Assembly: GCA_030529425.1 (NCBI GenBank)
Contig: JAUMWX010000001.1
Location: 332,062-396,061, forward strand
DNA: 64,000 nucleotides
Reading direction: 5' to 3'
Source of the DNA: Tissierellia bacterium
GTDB lineage: Bacteria > Bacillota > Clostridia > Tissierellales > Peptoniphilaceae
Shown here piece by piece: positions 51,368-60,646 of the stretch. Numbering within the stretch: the first letter of the stretch is position 1; every line of letters starts with the position of its first letter. The translations under genes were made by a program, and so were the position numbers. A model generated the notes under the pieces. That model made no database searches and was not told where the DNA came from. It saw only the letters and a program-made list of their open reading frames with translations.

Positions 51368-51394
51368 TAAAAAGGGCTTTAAAAGCCCTTTTTA
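51368..51394. terminator. Bidirectional terminator
   Basis: An AAAAAGGGCTT / AAGCCCTTTTT stem around TTAA, T-rich on both sides; ends the wall-protein gene and the maltodextrin operon. Confidence 0.85.
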
Positions 51395-51395
51395 T

Positions 51396-52913
51396 CTATT
51401 TTTTTAATCTTCCTGATATTCTTGTAAGCTCTCTGAATCTTGCAGTTATCTCAGGGGTTATTGCATCAGGTCTCATTCTCCAGGACCAATTGGATCCAAG
51501 AGTTCCCGGACTGTTCATTTTCTTTGAATTGTCAAGTCCCAATAAATCTTGCATTTGGAATATCGCCATATTGGCAACAGAAGTCATTGCTCCCCTCATA
51601 AGTCCCCAATTATAGCCCTCTTCATGTGTAAGATTTAAATATCTTCTTGCAAGGTCAATTTCTTCATAACTTGCCGCATTCAGCCAACCTACTACCGTAT
51701 CATTGTCATGAGTTCCTGTATATATCACATAATTTTGTGTAATATTGTGAGGAAGATAGTCACTGTCGGCGGAAGGATTGAAAGCAAACTGAAGAATTTT
51801 CATTCCCGGAAAACCGGTAGCTTCTCTGAATTCGTACACTTCTTTTGTCATATATCCCAAATCTTCAGCAATTATCGGAAGATCTCCAAGTTCTTTTTTT
51901 ACGGCATTAAACAACTTTATAGCAGGTCCTTGTTCCCAATTTCCACGTTTTGCGTTTTTGTCGCCGAAAGGTATTTTCCAGTAAGATTCAAAACCTCTGA
52001 AATGGTCTATTCTTATACTGTCGAAAATGGAGAATGCCCAACGGATTCTTTCAATCCACCATTTAAAGGATTCCTTTTCGTTTGCTTCCCAATCATAACA
52101 CGGATTTCCCCAAAGTTGACCGTCATCTGAAAATGCATCGGGAGGACAACCTCCGACAAATTGAGGAGTCCTATCATCATTCAATTGGAATAAGTGAGGA
52201 TTCGCCCAAGTATCGGCACTGTCTTCAGCCACATAAATCGGAAGATCTCCAATGGTTTTTATACCTTTGCCATGTATATAATTCTTAAGTTCTTCCCATT
52301 GAGTGAAGAAAATATATTGGATAAATCTATAAAAATTAACATCGACAAAATTTTCTTTTTCAAATTCTTTTAGAGCCTCTTCGTCTCTGAATTTATACTT
52401 ATCTTCCCAATTTACCCAGCTTTTTCCTTCTTGTTTTTCTTTGATTGACATGTACAAAGCGTAATCATTTAGCCAAAATGAATTTTCTTTGCAAAAGTTT
52501 TGAAATTCTGATGAAGATCCGTCAAATCTTTCATACGCAAATCTCAAGACTTTAAATCTTTCATTAAAAAGTATTCCAAAATCTACTTTTTCGATATCAA
52601 GATTTTCATTTAAAGGTAAAAGTTCTTCCATATTTATCAATTCCTGATCTTTGAGAGTATCAAGGTCAATAAGATACGGATTTCCTGCAAATGTACTGAA
52701 GGATTGATAAGGGCTGTCTCCATACCCTGTTGGCCCTACAGGTAACATTTGCCAATAAGTTTGACCGGCATTGTCTAAGAAGTCTGCAAAGTCTCTGGCA
52801 GATTTTCCTATTGTTCCGATTCCGTACGGACTCGGTAATGAACTGATATGCATTAAAATCCCTGATACTCTATCAGTATTTACATTTTTAAAATTATACT
52901 TTTCATCTAGCAT
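51396..52913 (-). CDS. malQ: 4-alpha-glucanotransferase (amylomaltase)
   Basis: GH77 enzyme of 505 residues that disproportionates maltodextrins, releasing glucose. SGILMHISSLPSPYGIGTIG, YWQMLPVGPTGYGDSPYQSFS, GDLPIYVAEDSADTWANP, RIDHFRGFESYW (catalytic Asp), IAEDLGYMT (catalytic Glu) and YTGTHDNDT are complete. Start lies 3 bases after the regulator stop. Last gene of the maltodextrin operon, immediately before the terminator. Confidence 0.97.
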   Translation of the reverse strand: MLDEKYNFKNVNTDRVSGILMHISSLPSPYGIGTIGKSARDFADFLDNAGQTYWQMLPVGPTGYGDSPYQSFSTFAGNPYLIDLDTLKDQELINMEELLPLNENLDIEKVDFGILFNERFKVLRFAYERFDGSSSEFQNFCKENSFWLNDYALYMSIKEKQEGKSWVNWEDKYKFRDEEALKEFEKENFVDVNFYRFIQYIFFTQWEELKNYIHGKGIKTIGDLPIYVAEDSADTWANPHLFQLNDDRTPQFVGGCPPDAFSDDGQLWGNPCYDWEANEKESFKWWIERIRWAFSIFDSIRIDHFRGFESYWKIPFGDKNAKRGNWEQGPAIKLFNAVKKELGDLPIIAEDLGYMTKEVYEFREATGFPGMKILQFAFNPSADSDYLPHNITQNYVIYTGTHDNDTVVGWLNAASYEEIDLARRYLNLTHEEGYNWGLMRGAMTSVANMAIFQMQDLLGLDNSKKMNSPGTLGSNWSWRMRPDAITPEITARFRELTRISGRLKK

Positions 52914-52916
52914 TAA

Positions 52917-53909
52917 TTAGATCTCCCTTGTAATAATATTTGTCTCTATAAAGGAATTTGAGGCATAATGATTATTATTCAGCTTATTAATTAATTGCTC
53001 AACGGCTTTAAAACCAAGCTCATTAACATTTATATCAACAGTTGTAATCGGTAACTTTGAGAACGCGGCATAATAGGTATTATTAAAACCTGATAAATTT
53101 ATAGTTTTGCCTTCCTCCAAATATCTGTTGGCAATACCTACAGCAATTAAATCATCGGTGCAGGCAATTGCATCATAATCCTTGTGCAATAGGTCTTTGG
53201 CAATCTCATATCCGGAATCTATTGTGAAATCCGTAAAATATATATCTGATTCTCCAAAAGGCAACTTGTGTTCACTCATTGCCAACTCATATCCAAGCTT
53301 TCTCTTTTGGGATACGATATAATCCAAATTACCTCCAACATAGGCTATTTTTTTATTGCCTTGATTTATAAGATATTCTATTACACCTTTCATCGCTTTA
53401 ACATTGTCATTGTCTACGCAGATGATTCCTCTTTGATCATCAGGACTTCCTATTACAACAGTAGGGGTTTCCGATTCTTGTAAGAACCTAATCGTTTTAT
53501 CGTCCTTTTTAACGGAAAGTTTTATTACACCATCGATTTTTTTTGAATTTATTAATCTTCTAACCCGTTCATCTTCTCTATGATTTTCTTTTTCATCAGC
53601 AAAAAGAAGCAGCATATCTTTTTCATATTTTGACAGTTCGGTAGCAATGGATTCCAAAATATTTACAAAATAAGAGTTTTTCAAACTCAAAGCGGGAGCT
53701 CTGTCTATTATTACACCGATGGTATCGGTAGATTTGGTAGCCAAAGCTCTGGCAGTGTAATTAGGTTGAAATCCAGTTTGTTCAATCGCTTCCTGCACTT
53801 TTAGGACAGTCGCCGGATTTACTAAATTTTTTCCGGCAATTACTCTTGAGACTGTTGAAATACTTACGCCTGCAATGGAAGCCACATCTCTAATAGTGAC
53901 TTTTTTCAT
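52917..53909 (-). CDS. LacI-family transcriptional regulator (MalR-like)
   Basis: DNA-binding regulator of 330 residues: N-terminal helix-turn-helix TIRDVASIAGVSISTVSRVI and hinge NYTARALATKST, then a periplasmic-binding-protein-like effector domain. An ATG six bases earlier is in frame, but AAAGGA spacing favours the second ATG. Encoded inside the maltodextrin operon, so it likely represses that operon through the palindrome near 59791 in response to maltose or a maltodextrin, an autoregulatory loop. Effector is inferred from context. Confidence 0.9.
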   Translation of the reverse strand: MKKVTIRDVASIAGVSISTVSRVIAGKNLVNPATVLKVQEAIEQTGFQPNYTARALATKSTDTIGVIIDRAPALSLKNSYFVNILESIATELSKYEKDMLLLFADEKENHREDERVRRLINSKKIDGVIKLSVKKDDKTIRFLQESETPTVVIGSPDDQRGIICVDNDNVKAMKGVIEYLINQGNKKIAYVGGNLDYIVSQKRKLGYELAMSEHKLPFGESDIYFTDFTIDSGYEIAKDLLHKDYDAIACTDDLIAVGIANRYLEEGKTINLSGFNNTYYAAFSKLPITTVDINVNELGFKAVEQLINKLNNNHYASNSFIETNIITREI

Positions 53910-53922
53910 ATTCATTCCTTTA

Positions 53923-55008
53923 TTAATTTATTCTTTGAGTAGTTTCTCCATCGAAGAAATGTAGTGCTTCAGTATCAAATGTAAAACTATGCTTTTCATC
54001 AGCAGAATAATCAAAGTATCCCGGTTGAGAAATTACACATTCTTTTCCGTCATCCAATTTAACATAAAGCAATTTTTCTTTTCCTAACATTTCTACAACG
54101 TCTATTGTAGCATTAAATGAGTTTTTGTCACCTTTTTCCGCTCTAAATCTTTCAGATCGGATTCCCATGTAAACTCTTTTTCCTTCATAGGATTTCAACA
54201 ATTTCGCATCTTCAGGTTTAGCATCTACAATTATGGATCTTGTATCATTTACAAACTTACCGTTTTCAATGGTACCTTCAAATATATTCATTGTCGGAGA
54301 TCCTATAAATCCCGCAACAAACAGATTGGCAGGTTTATTATAGAATTCTTCAGGAGCACCGAATTGTTGAATTACACCCTTATCCAATAGAACGATTTTA
54401 TCTGCCATTGTCATGGCTTCCGTTTGGTCGTGAGTTACATATATTGATGTAGTGCCCAAACTCTTGTGAAGTCTTACCAATTGAACTCTCATGTGTTCAC
54501 GAAGCTTCGCATCCAAGTTGGAAAGCGGTTCATCCATTAAGAATACGCCCGGTTTTCTAACCATTGCTCTACCTAAAGCAACTCTTTGTCTTTGCCCTCC
54601 CGAAATATCAGAAGGTTTTGAATATAAATAATCTTTAATTTGCAATATTTCCGCCGCTTCCAATACTCTCTTGTGAATAACTTCTTTTCTTTCCTTTTTC
54701 ATCTTTAACGAAAAAGCCATATTATCATAAACTGTCAAATGAGGATAAAGAGCATATGATTGAAATACCATTGCTATATCCCTATCCTTTGGAGCAACTT
54801 TATTCATCAATTTATCGCCAAAAATTAATTCTCCTTCTGTAATGGAGTTAAGGCCGGCAATCATTCTTAGTAATGTTGATTTTCCGCATCCTGAAGGACC
54901 AAGGATGGCACAAAACTCTTTATCTCCTATTTCCAGATTAATATGTCTAATTGTAAAATTTTCGCGTCCTTCATATTTTTTTCCTATATTTTTTAATGAA
55001 ACCTTCAT
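53923..55008 (-). CDS. msmX: Sugar ABC transporter ATP-binding protein (MsmX/MalK/UgpC family)
   Basis: ATPase of 361 residues. Walker A GPSGCGKST, Q-loop VFQSYALYPH, signature ISGGQRQRVALGRA, Walker B VFLMDEPLSNLDAKLR and TIYVTHDQTEAMTMAD are intact, followed by the C-terminal regulatory OB domain (MGIRSER near residue 295). Energises the MalF-MalG permease. In many Firmicutes MsmX is encoded alone and shared; here it sits within the operon, 9 bases after malG. Confidence 0.94.
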   Translation of the reverse strand: MKVSLKNIGKKYEGRENFTIRHINLEIGDKEFCAILGPSGCGKSTLLRMIAGLNSITEGELIFGDKLMNKVAPKDRDIAMVFQSYALYPHLTVYDNMAFSLKMKKERKEVIHKRVLEAAEILQIKDYLYSKPSDISGGQRQRVALGRAMVRKPGVFLMDEPLSNLDAKLREHMRVQLVRLHKSLGTTSIYVTHDQTEAMTMADKIVLLDKGVIQQFGAPEEFYNKPANLFVAGFIGSPTMNIFEGTIENGKFVNDTRSIIVDAKPEDAKLLKSYEGKRVYMGIRSERFRAEKGDKNSFNATIDVVEMLGKEKLLYVKLDDGKECVISQPGYFDYSADEKHSFTFDTEALHFFDGETTQRIN

Positions 55009-55017
55009 CTTTACCTC

Positions 55018-55908
55018 CTATCCTTTTACAGAACCTGAACTTAATCCTGAAACTAATTGTCTTTGTAGACTCATAAATAAAATAACTATAGGAATAGCGG
55101 TTAATAATCCGCCTGCTGCAAATGCCGGAGCATTCATAGTTCTAACATCGGTTATCAGTGTAAATAATCCCGTTGCCAATGTATATTGACTTGAATTGGT
55201 CAATAAAATTTTTGGCAACATGTAGTCCATGAAAGGTCCTATAAATGACCAAAGAGCTATAATCGCAAGCATCGGTTTTGCTATCGGCATTATTATAAGT
55301 CTGTATACCTCAAAATTTGAGCATCCGTCAATTTTGGCAGCGTCGTCAAGTTCTTGAGATATCGAGTCGATATAACCTTTTAAGATGAATGTATTTGAAG
55401 CTATGCCTCCTCCGGAGTAGATAATAATTATCATCATAGTTCTGCTAAATACAGGTATTATACTGGAAACAATTGAGTGAATAGTATAAAATGCCGTGAT
55501 TCCTGCAAAAGCCGGAATTGTTTGTATAAGCATAATCGCAAGTAAACTTGCTTTTTTTCCTTTGAATCTGTATCTTGAATATGCGTATCCGGTAAATGAT
55601 ACGATTACCAATGTTAACAATGCGGTTGATATCGCTATTAATATTGTATTTTTTACCCATAAAATAAAGTCAGTTTTTTCAAATAAATATTGAAAATTTT
55701 TAAATGAAAAAATAAATTCGCCTGAAAGGGAAATATACTTACCCTGACCTCCGTTAAAACTTGAAATTACCATTACAGCCAATGGCCAAACAATCAAGAT
55801 TGCCCATACAGTTAAAATTACATAGGATAGAGCAAGCATGATTTTTCCGACAGTGTTAAGAGGTTGTTTATCTGAAAGATATAAACCTTGATCTTTTTTC
55901 TTTGCCAT
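55018..55908 (-). CDS. malG: Maltodextrin ABC transporter permease MalG
   Basis: Inner-membrane permease of 296 residues with six helices. The EAA loop reads ELDDAAKIDGCSNFEVYRLIIMPIAKP. The frame extends to 55956, but AAGGAGAATT directly before the ATG at 55906-55908, just after the malF stop, decides the start. C-terminal RQLVSGLSSGSVKG is typical of MalG. Confidence 0.93.
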   Translation of the reverse strand: MAKKKDQGLYLSDKQPLNTVGKIMLALSYVILTVWAILIVWPLAVMVISSFNGGQGKYISLSGEFIFSFKNFQYLFEKTDFILWVKNTILIAISTALLTLVIVSFTGYAYSRYRFKGKKASLLAIMLIQTIPAFAGITAFYTIHSIVSSIIPVFSRTMMIIIIYSGGGIASNTFILKGYIDSISQELDDAAKIDGCSNFEVYRLIIMPIAKPMLAIIALWSFIGPFMDYMLPKILLTNSSQYTLATGLFTLITDVRTMNAPAFAAGGLLTAIPIVILFMSLQRQLVSGLSSGSVKG

Positions 55909-55909
55909 A

Positions 55910-57943
55910 CTAATTCTCCTTAAATGCCTTTGTATTTTTAAATCCGATATAAGCAAACAACATTAGAACTAAGGAAATTACAATAGTTATTGCTGCTCCT
56001 ATAGCTTGATAGTTGTTTTCTATGGTCAGTTTGTAGATATATGAAATCAACAAGTCTGAAGATCCCGCCAAATTTCCGTATTGTTGCGGATCAAAAGGAC
56101 CACCACCGTTGAATAGGTGAATTATCGAAAAGTTGTTAAAGTTAAAAGTATATTGACCGATTAGAAGAGGCGCTGTTTGGAACAATACCAAAGGAACAGT
56201 AATTCTCCAAGTTCTTTGGAATCCTGTGGCTCCATCTATTTCCGCCGCTTCATACAGGTCTGAAGGGATACCTTGAAGTATACCGGTAGACAGTAAGAAT
56301 ACATACGCGGAGCCCAACCATCCCTGTAGCAGTATAAGCGCCACTCTGGTAAGAGTAGTATCATTTTTAATATCTAAAGCAACACCGAATACTTTTTCAA
56401 TTAATTCCGTAATAGGACCTCCTCTGGCAACCATCTGTGAGAAGAACATTATTGTTATGAATGCCGGAACAGCCCAAGGAAGCAGATAAATAGTTCTGAA
56501 TAAAGCTTTGCCCTTTATTCTTTCCTGGTTGGCTATCAATGCAAGAATAAACCCGATTGCAATTGCCAAAGTTGTAGCACCGAAAGTCCATATAAATGTC
56601 CAAACAAGGATTAACCAAAAGGCTTTACCGGCAATGCCCTGGCCTAGGAATATCAATTCATAATTTTTGATTCCAACCCATGTAAACTTGTTTTGGTGAT
56701 TAGGATCCAAATTAGTGAAAGATATAAGTATGGTAGTGGCAATAGGTAATACTACTATAAATAATATCAATATTAATGCCGGAGTTGAAACAAGGTATGG
56801 GAATCCGTCGGATTCAATGTTTTGCTTAGTTTCAAACCATGTTCTTTTCCTGATACCTTTAATAATATCTTTTTCCACATTCAATACATCTTTAAATGAG
56901 ATATAAAGCAAGAAAAGGGATATTAAAATCAATATTAATGCCAATATACCTTCAATCATAAATATTATTGATTTATCAAGCTTCTTACCGCCTTCAGCAA
57001 GGCTTATAAGACCTGAAATACCCGTACCTCTATAGTTTCCAAAACCCAACGAGTATGGAACGGATACAAGATATATGAATAATGATGCAAATGCAAAATA
57101 AATTGATTTTCTGGTTTGACCGTTTAGAAGCTGACCTAAGCCGGGAATCAAAAAAGTTAAATATGCGTATAAAGGCTTAGTTTTTTCAGTTTCAATCGGA
57201 GTCTTTCTTCTAATGTCAGAAATGTCGGATTCAAGTACATTCGTACTGGTTTCGATGTCAATTTTCAAATGGTGCTTGATATTTTTAATATCTTCTTCCA
57301 ATGATTTTTTTTCGTCCAAATATGAAATAGCTGAGATATCTTCTTGATAAGCTCTGCGTTTCATAACTTTTTCAGTTCTGAAAGCTTTTTTTGAAATAAA
57401 ACCTGCAGTATATTTTTCCTTTAAATACTCAAGCTCTTTCTCAAGCAATTCTTTTCTTTCTTTGTTTTTTTCTTTAATTACTTCAAGAGATTCTTCTCTT
57501 TTCTTCAGATCAAGATTAGAAAGTTTGTTTTCTCTATCTTTAAGTCTTTTTCTTAAATCCTGATCATTTTTAAGAATTTCAGGAATATGTCTTATTTCCA
57601 ACAGAGATTTATTATATTCAAGTTGGGCATCATAGTCCAAATCTATATAATTTTTGTAAAATTCAGCCTTTTTTTCGGCTATAAATAATCTCTTTTTGAA
57701 TTCTGAAATTTCTTTGCTTGAATTTGCATCTCCCTTGTTCTTTGATTCTTGATTGATTCCTTCTAAAAATGTTTTTTCTTTATCCTTGAATTGTTTATGT
57801 TTGATTATGTAAGGATGGGAGTTTTTAGAAGATACAAGTTTTTTTCTTTCTTCGGGAGAAGCATTAATCAAGTCTAAAATATATTGATTTTTTCTTGGAT
57901 GTTCATTTCCTATGCTGTCAACCAAGTACTTAGAATATGCCAT
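55910..57943 (-). CDS. malF: Maltodextrin ABC transporter permease MalF with long N-terminal extension
   Basis: Permease of 677 residues, more than twice the size of ordinary Firmicute sugar permeases. Residues about 380-677 are a normal MalF-type domain (PYLVSTPALILILFIVVLPI, EAA loop EAAEIDGATGFQRTW). Residues 257-355 add about three helices beginning PLYAYLTFLIPGLGQLLNGQ, similar to TM2/GlyGly-type membrane modules. Residues 1-255 are hydrophilic, highly charged and coiled-coil-like, with a SHOCT-like stretch at 172-197. The extension is in frame with no interruption, so it looks genuine. Its start overlaps the upstream small membrane-protein gene by 14 bases. Confidence 0.9.
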   Translation of the reverse strand: MAYSKYLVDSIGNEHPRKNQYILDLINASPEERKKLVSSKNSHPYIIKHKQFKDKEKTFLEGINQESKNKGDANSSKEISEFKKRLFIAEKKAEFYKNYIDLDYDAQLEYNKSLLEIRHIPEILKNDQDLRKRLKDRENKLSNLDLKKREESLEVIKEKNKERKELLEKELEYLKEKYTAGFISKKAFRTEKVMKRRAYQEDISAISYLDEKKSLEEDIKNIKHHLKIDIETSTNVLESDISDIRRKTPIETEKTKPLYAYLTFLIPGLGQLLNGQTRKSIYFAFASLFIYLVSVPYSLGFGNYRGTGISGLISLAEGGKKLDKSIIFMIEGILALILILISLFLLYISFKDVLNVEKDIIKGIRKRTWFETKQNIESDGFPYLVSTPALILILFIVVLPIATTILISFTNLDPNHQNKFTWVGIKNYELIFLGQGIAGKAFWLILVWTFIWTFGATTLAIAIGFILALIANQERIKGKALFRTIYLLPWAVPAFITIMFFSQMVARGGPITELIEKVFGVALDIKNDTTLTRVALILLQGWLGSAYVFLLSTGILQGIPSDLYEAAEIDGATGFQRTWRITVPLVLFQTAPLLIGQYTFNFNNFSIIHLFNGGGPFDPQQYGNLAGSSDLLISYIYKLTIENNYQAIGAAITIVISLVLMLFAYIGFKNTKAFKEN

Positions 57944-58364
57944 TTTTCACCGTCCTCTTTTTTAATGGGGTAGTTGCCACTATCAAAAAGAATATAAAAT
58001 ACAATAAAACCATTACATAGTAGAAAATCGAGCCGGTATTAAATTTCATTAGAATAATTATAAATCTGATAAGTATGATTCCACAAAACACAAATTTATA
58101 AACCTTTGTTATACCGTATTTTTTATATGTAAAAAATGTATAAAGCGATATAAGTATCGGTTCAAGTATATTGTAAGAAAAATTCAACAGAATATAATTA
58201 ATAAAGTCTGATTGATTCGCATTTGGACTTAATATCTTAAATGCTTCATATAATTCGATGCTTTTTGCGCTCATCATCGCTTCTAAGGAAGCGATAAAAA
58301 TTATTAATCCGGAGATTATAAGTATTCTATTGATTATTTTATAGTCTTTTTTAGTCAGTGACAT
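57930..58364 (-). CDS. Small four-helix membrane protein of the maltodextrin operon
   Basis: A 144-residue protein with four predicted membrane helices (about 12-28, 52-75, 86-104 and 113-132) and a short basic tail. I do not recognise a family. It lies between malE and malF, overlaps malF by 14 bases, and so is translated with the permease; an accessory role in the transporter is an inference from position only. A stem-loop separates it from malE. Confidence 0.72.
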   Translation of the reverse strand: MSLTKKDYKIINRILIISGLIIFIASLEAMMSAKSIELYEAFKILSPNANQSDFINYILLNFSYNILEPILISLYTFFTYKKYGITKVYKFVFCGIILIRFIIILMKFNTGSIFYYVMVLLYFIFFLIVATTPLKKRTVKNGIF

Positions 58365-58382
58365 TTTTTTCTCCTATACAGT

Positions 58383-58411
58383 AATAGCCAAAACAGAATG
58401 TTTTGGCTATT
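58383..58411 (-). promoter_or_regulatory. Intercistronic stem-loop after malE
   Basis: AATAGCCAAAAC (58383-58394), loop of five, GTTTTGGCTATT (58400-58411), a perfect 12-base stem. On the minus strand it is followed by ACTGTATAGGAG, not a T run, so it is more likely an mRNA-stabilising or attenuating element than a full terminator. Confidence 0.6.
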
Positions 58412-58422
58412 GTAATTCTTAA

Positions 58423-59766
58423 CTACTGAGCAATATTTGTCATCATAGAATCGAAAGATGCCTTAATAGCTTCATAAGCTTTTTCTGCATTTTCAGGTTT
58501 TACATTGTTCCAAGAAAGAACGGCATTTTCCCATGTAGCCCATACTTTACCATATTCTTTGAATAATGGTCTTGGAGGAGATATTTTGTAAGATTCTATA
58601 ACATTTTTGATTACTTTTTTATCAATATCTTTTAAGTCTGATTTTTCATAAACTTCAACAGGAACATTTTCTAAAATTTTACCTGTAGATTTGAATAGCT
58701 CAACAGCTGTTTCAGGGTTAACAATTTCTTTGATTACAGCTGTAGCCAAAGCAAGTTTATCAGCATCTTCTTCAATTCTTGAGTTGATAGCAAGTCCCCA
58801 TCCACCTTGCCAGTGAGCTAGAGGTTTTCCTGCTATTGTAATTTGGGTTATAGGATAGATTTCTAGATTTTCTCCTGCTTTTTCAACCATTGAAGATGTA
58901 GCCCAAGGACCTTCAAGTCTCATTACACCTTTTCCGCCTGTTTTGAATTGATCATCAATAAATCCCCATCCGGCTTTCAAGTCGAATAGAGGTGTCGCAG
59001 CATCAGCGTGTGATTTCCAATATTTGTATAAGCCTTCAAATAATGCTTTTTCTTCTGCACTTAGTTCTGCAAAAGGTTTTGTCAATGTTGAAACAAATTT
59101 ACCGTCAGCACCTTGAGTCAACAATTCTATTTTAGCAGAGTTTGTTGCAGCAACTCCGTACCAAGCATTGAAAATTGGTAATAATACTGTTGAAGGATCT
59201 TTAGCATCATTTAATTCAAACGGTTTTGAATCATCAATTCCCGCTGCTTTAGCATTTGCTTTGTTAACGAAAACAATAAGTGTTTCTATATTATAAGGGA
59301 ATGCAACATATTCATTATTATATTTCAAATGTCCGCCTAGACCGGCTTTGAAGTCTGCAAAACCGCCTAATTCAGAAGCCAATTTTTCAGCATCTATCTT
59401 AGCTAAAGCACCTTTTTGAGCTATATCGTTCAATCTGTCAGCCGGTAGGGCAAATACATCAGCAAAGTCAGGGTTTGTAGCATCCGTATTATTTAATAAA
59501 TCCAAATGTTCAAATGATCCGATTACTTTTAGTTCGATTTTTGCTTCAGGATTGGCGTCGGTTATTTTTTTGACTACTTTTTCATAGTATTCCTTCCAAC
59601 CTTCTTCTACTTGTAGTGAAATAGTACCTTTTAGAGCACCGGTTTTAGCTTCGCCGGATTTTTTAGGTTCATCTTGCTTCTTTTCCTCTTTCTTAGGACC
59701 GCAAGCTGAAAGAACCATTACGAAAACCAACATTAAAGCTATAATTACTTTAAATTTTCTCTTCAT
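58423..59766 (-). CDS. malE: Maltodextrin-binding lipoprotein MalE
   Basis: Solute-binding lipoprotein of 447 residues. Signal peptide with lipobox VLSAC (Cys22), a Lys/Glu-rich linker, then a family-1 extracellular solute-binding fold: GWKEYYEKVVKKITDANPEAKIELKVIG, PDFADVFALPADRLNDIAQKGAL, and YNNEYVAFPYNIETLIVFVNK. Maltodextrin specificity is inferred from malQ, malF and malG in the operon. First gene of the operon, behind a consensus promoter; RBS AGGAGG. Confidence 0.93.
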   Translation of the reverse strand: MKRKFKVIIALMLVFVMVLSACGPKKEEKKQDEPKKSGEAKTGALKGTISLQVEEGWKEYYEKVVKKITDANPEAKIELKVIGSFEHLDLLNNTDATNPDFADVFALPADRLNDIAQKGALAKIDAEKLASELGGFADFKAGLGGHLKYNNEYVAFPYNIETLIVFVNKANAKAAGIDDSKPFELNDAKDPSTVLLPIFNAWYGVAATNSAKIELLTQGADGKFVSTLTKPFAELSAEEKALFEGLYKYWKSHADAATPLFDLKAGWGFIDDQFKTGGKGVMRLEGPWATSSMVEKAGENLEIYPITQITIAGKPLAHWQGGWGLAINSRIEEDADKLALATAVIKEIVNPETAVELFKSTGKILENVPVEVYEKSDLKDIDKKVIKNVIESYKISPPRPLFKEYGKVWATWENAVLSWNNVKPENAEKAYEAIKASFDSMMTNIAQ

Positions 59767-59790
59767 GAGAACCTCCTTTTTATTTACGCG

Positions 59791-59848
59791 ATGAAAACGG
59801 TTGCGTATTTGATAAAATGAGTATATAAAATATTAAAAACATTGTCAA
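59791..59848 (-). promoter_or_regulatory. malE promoter and LacI/CcpA-type operator
   Basis: On the minus strand TTGACA (59848-59843), 17-base spacer, TATACT (59825-59820). Downstream of the expected transcription start, ATGAAAACGGTTGCGT (59791-59806) has the palindromic GAAAACGGTTGC core of LacI-family operators and matches the cre consensus at all fixed positions but the last. Candidate binders: the LacI-type regulator of this operon, CcpA, or both. Confidence 0.72.
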
Positions 59849-59966
59849 TTGGTAAATTATTTTTTTTTCAAATCAAGTATTTCAAGATTGGAAATTCGTG
59901 AAATCCAAGAACTTTTAATTCTATATAAATCAAAGAGAGGTAGATAACAAGTGCTTTGTGTTGTAT

Positions 59967-60009
59967 TATAGAAGTATTAAAAAATTTTTAAATTTTTAAT
60001 ACTTCTATA
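59967..60009. repeat. 17-base perfect inverted repeat
   Basis: TATAGAAGTATTAAAAA (59967-59983) and its exact complement (59993-60009) around nine bases. It lies upstream of both the malE promoter and the adhesin and ends no known gene. Confidence 0.75.
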
Positions 60010-60546
60010 AACAAAAAACTTGTAAAAGTTTATTTAGAAGAAAGAGTAAAAGTATAAAACTGTATTAATGTCGGGAAACTTTAAGTTATCAAATATAGTT
60101 ATGTTTTATTAAAGAATAAAATTGAGTTTGTTAACAAATTTAATTAAATTAGAGACTAAAATTCCATAAATTCTTCTAAAAATGAAGTTTTAATTGTAAT
60201 GTTTTTTAAAATAAAAAGAAGAAAATATAAAATATTTTATCAAAAAATTCTAAATAATTATAAAATGCATAATTCTTAATATGTTTTATACAATTATTTA
60301 ATAAATCGATATAGAGATAAAAAATCTATTAAAAAGTTTAATTTTTTTAGAGTTCTAAGTTTTATAGATTTGTAAAATATGGTAATCATAAGTAATAATC
60401 ACGATTGAAGGACATTTAAAGTTTTCTGAAGATATCGACTATTAATTCACATAATTATTTAATTAATTAAAACTTTTATGCAAGAAATGAATTTATTTGT
60501 AATATTGTTCTTAGAAAAATAGAACAAAAATTAAAATTTATACAAT

Positions 60547-60577
60547 TAGTTTATTCTGTATTTGTTAGAATAAACTA
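60547..60577. repeat. 11-base inverted repeat upstream of the adhesin
   Basis: TAGTTTATTCT (60547-60557) and AGAATAAACTA (60567-60577) around nine bases, about 87 bases before the adhesin start. Could be an operator or an RNA hairpin. Confidence 0.55.
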
Positions 60578-60614
60578 GCTAAGTATTTCATATTTCGGTT
60601 AATACCAAGTTTTT

Positions 60615-60646
60615 TAAAATAATGAATATATAAAATAATGAATATA
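60615..60646 (+). repeat. 16-base perfect tandem duplication before the adhesin RBS
   Basis: TAAAATAATGAATATA occurs twice head to tail (60615-60630, 60631-60646), ending 7 bases before the Shine-Dalgarno. Each copy generates a TATAAA hexamer. Confidence 0.8.
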
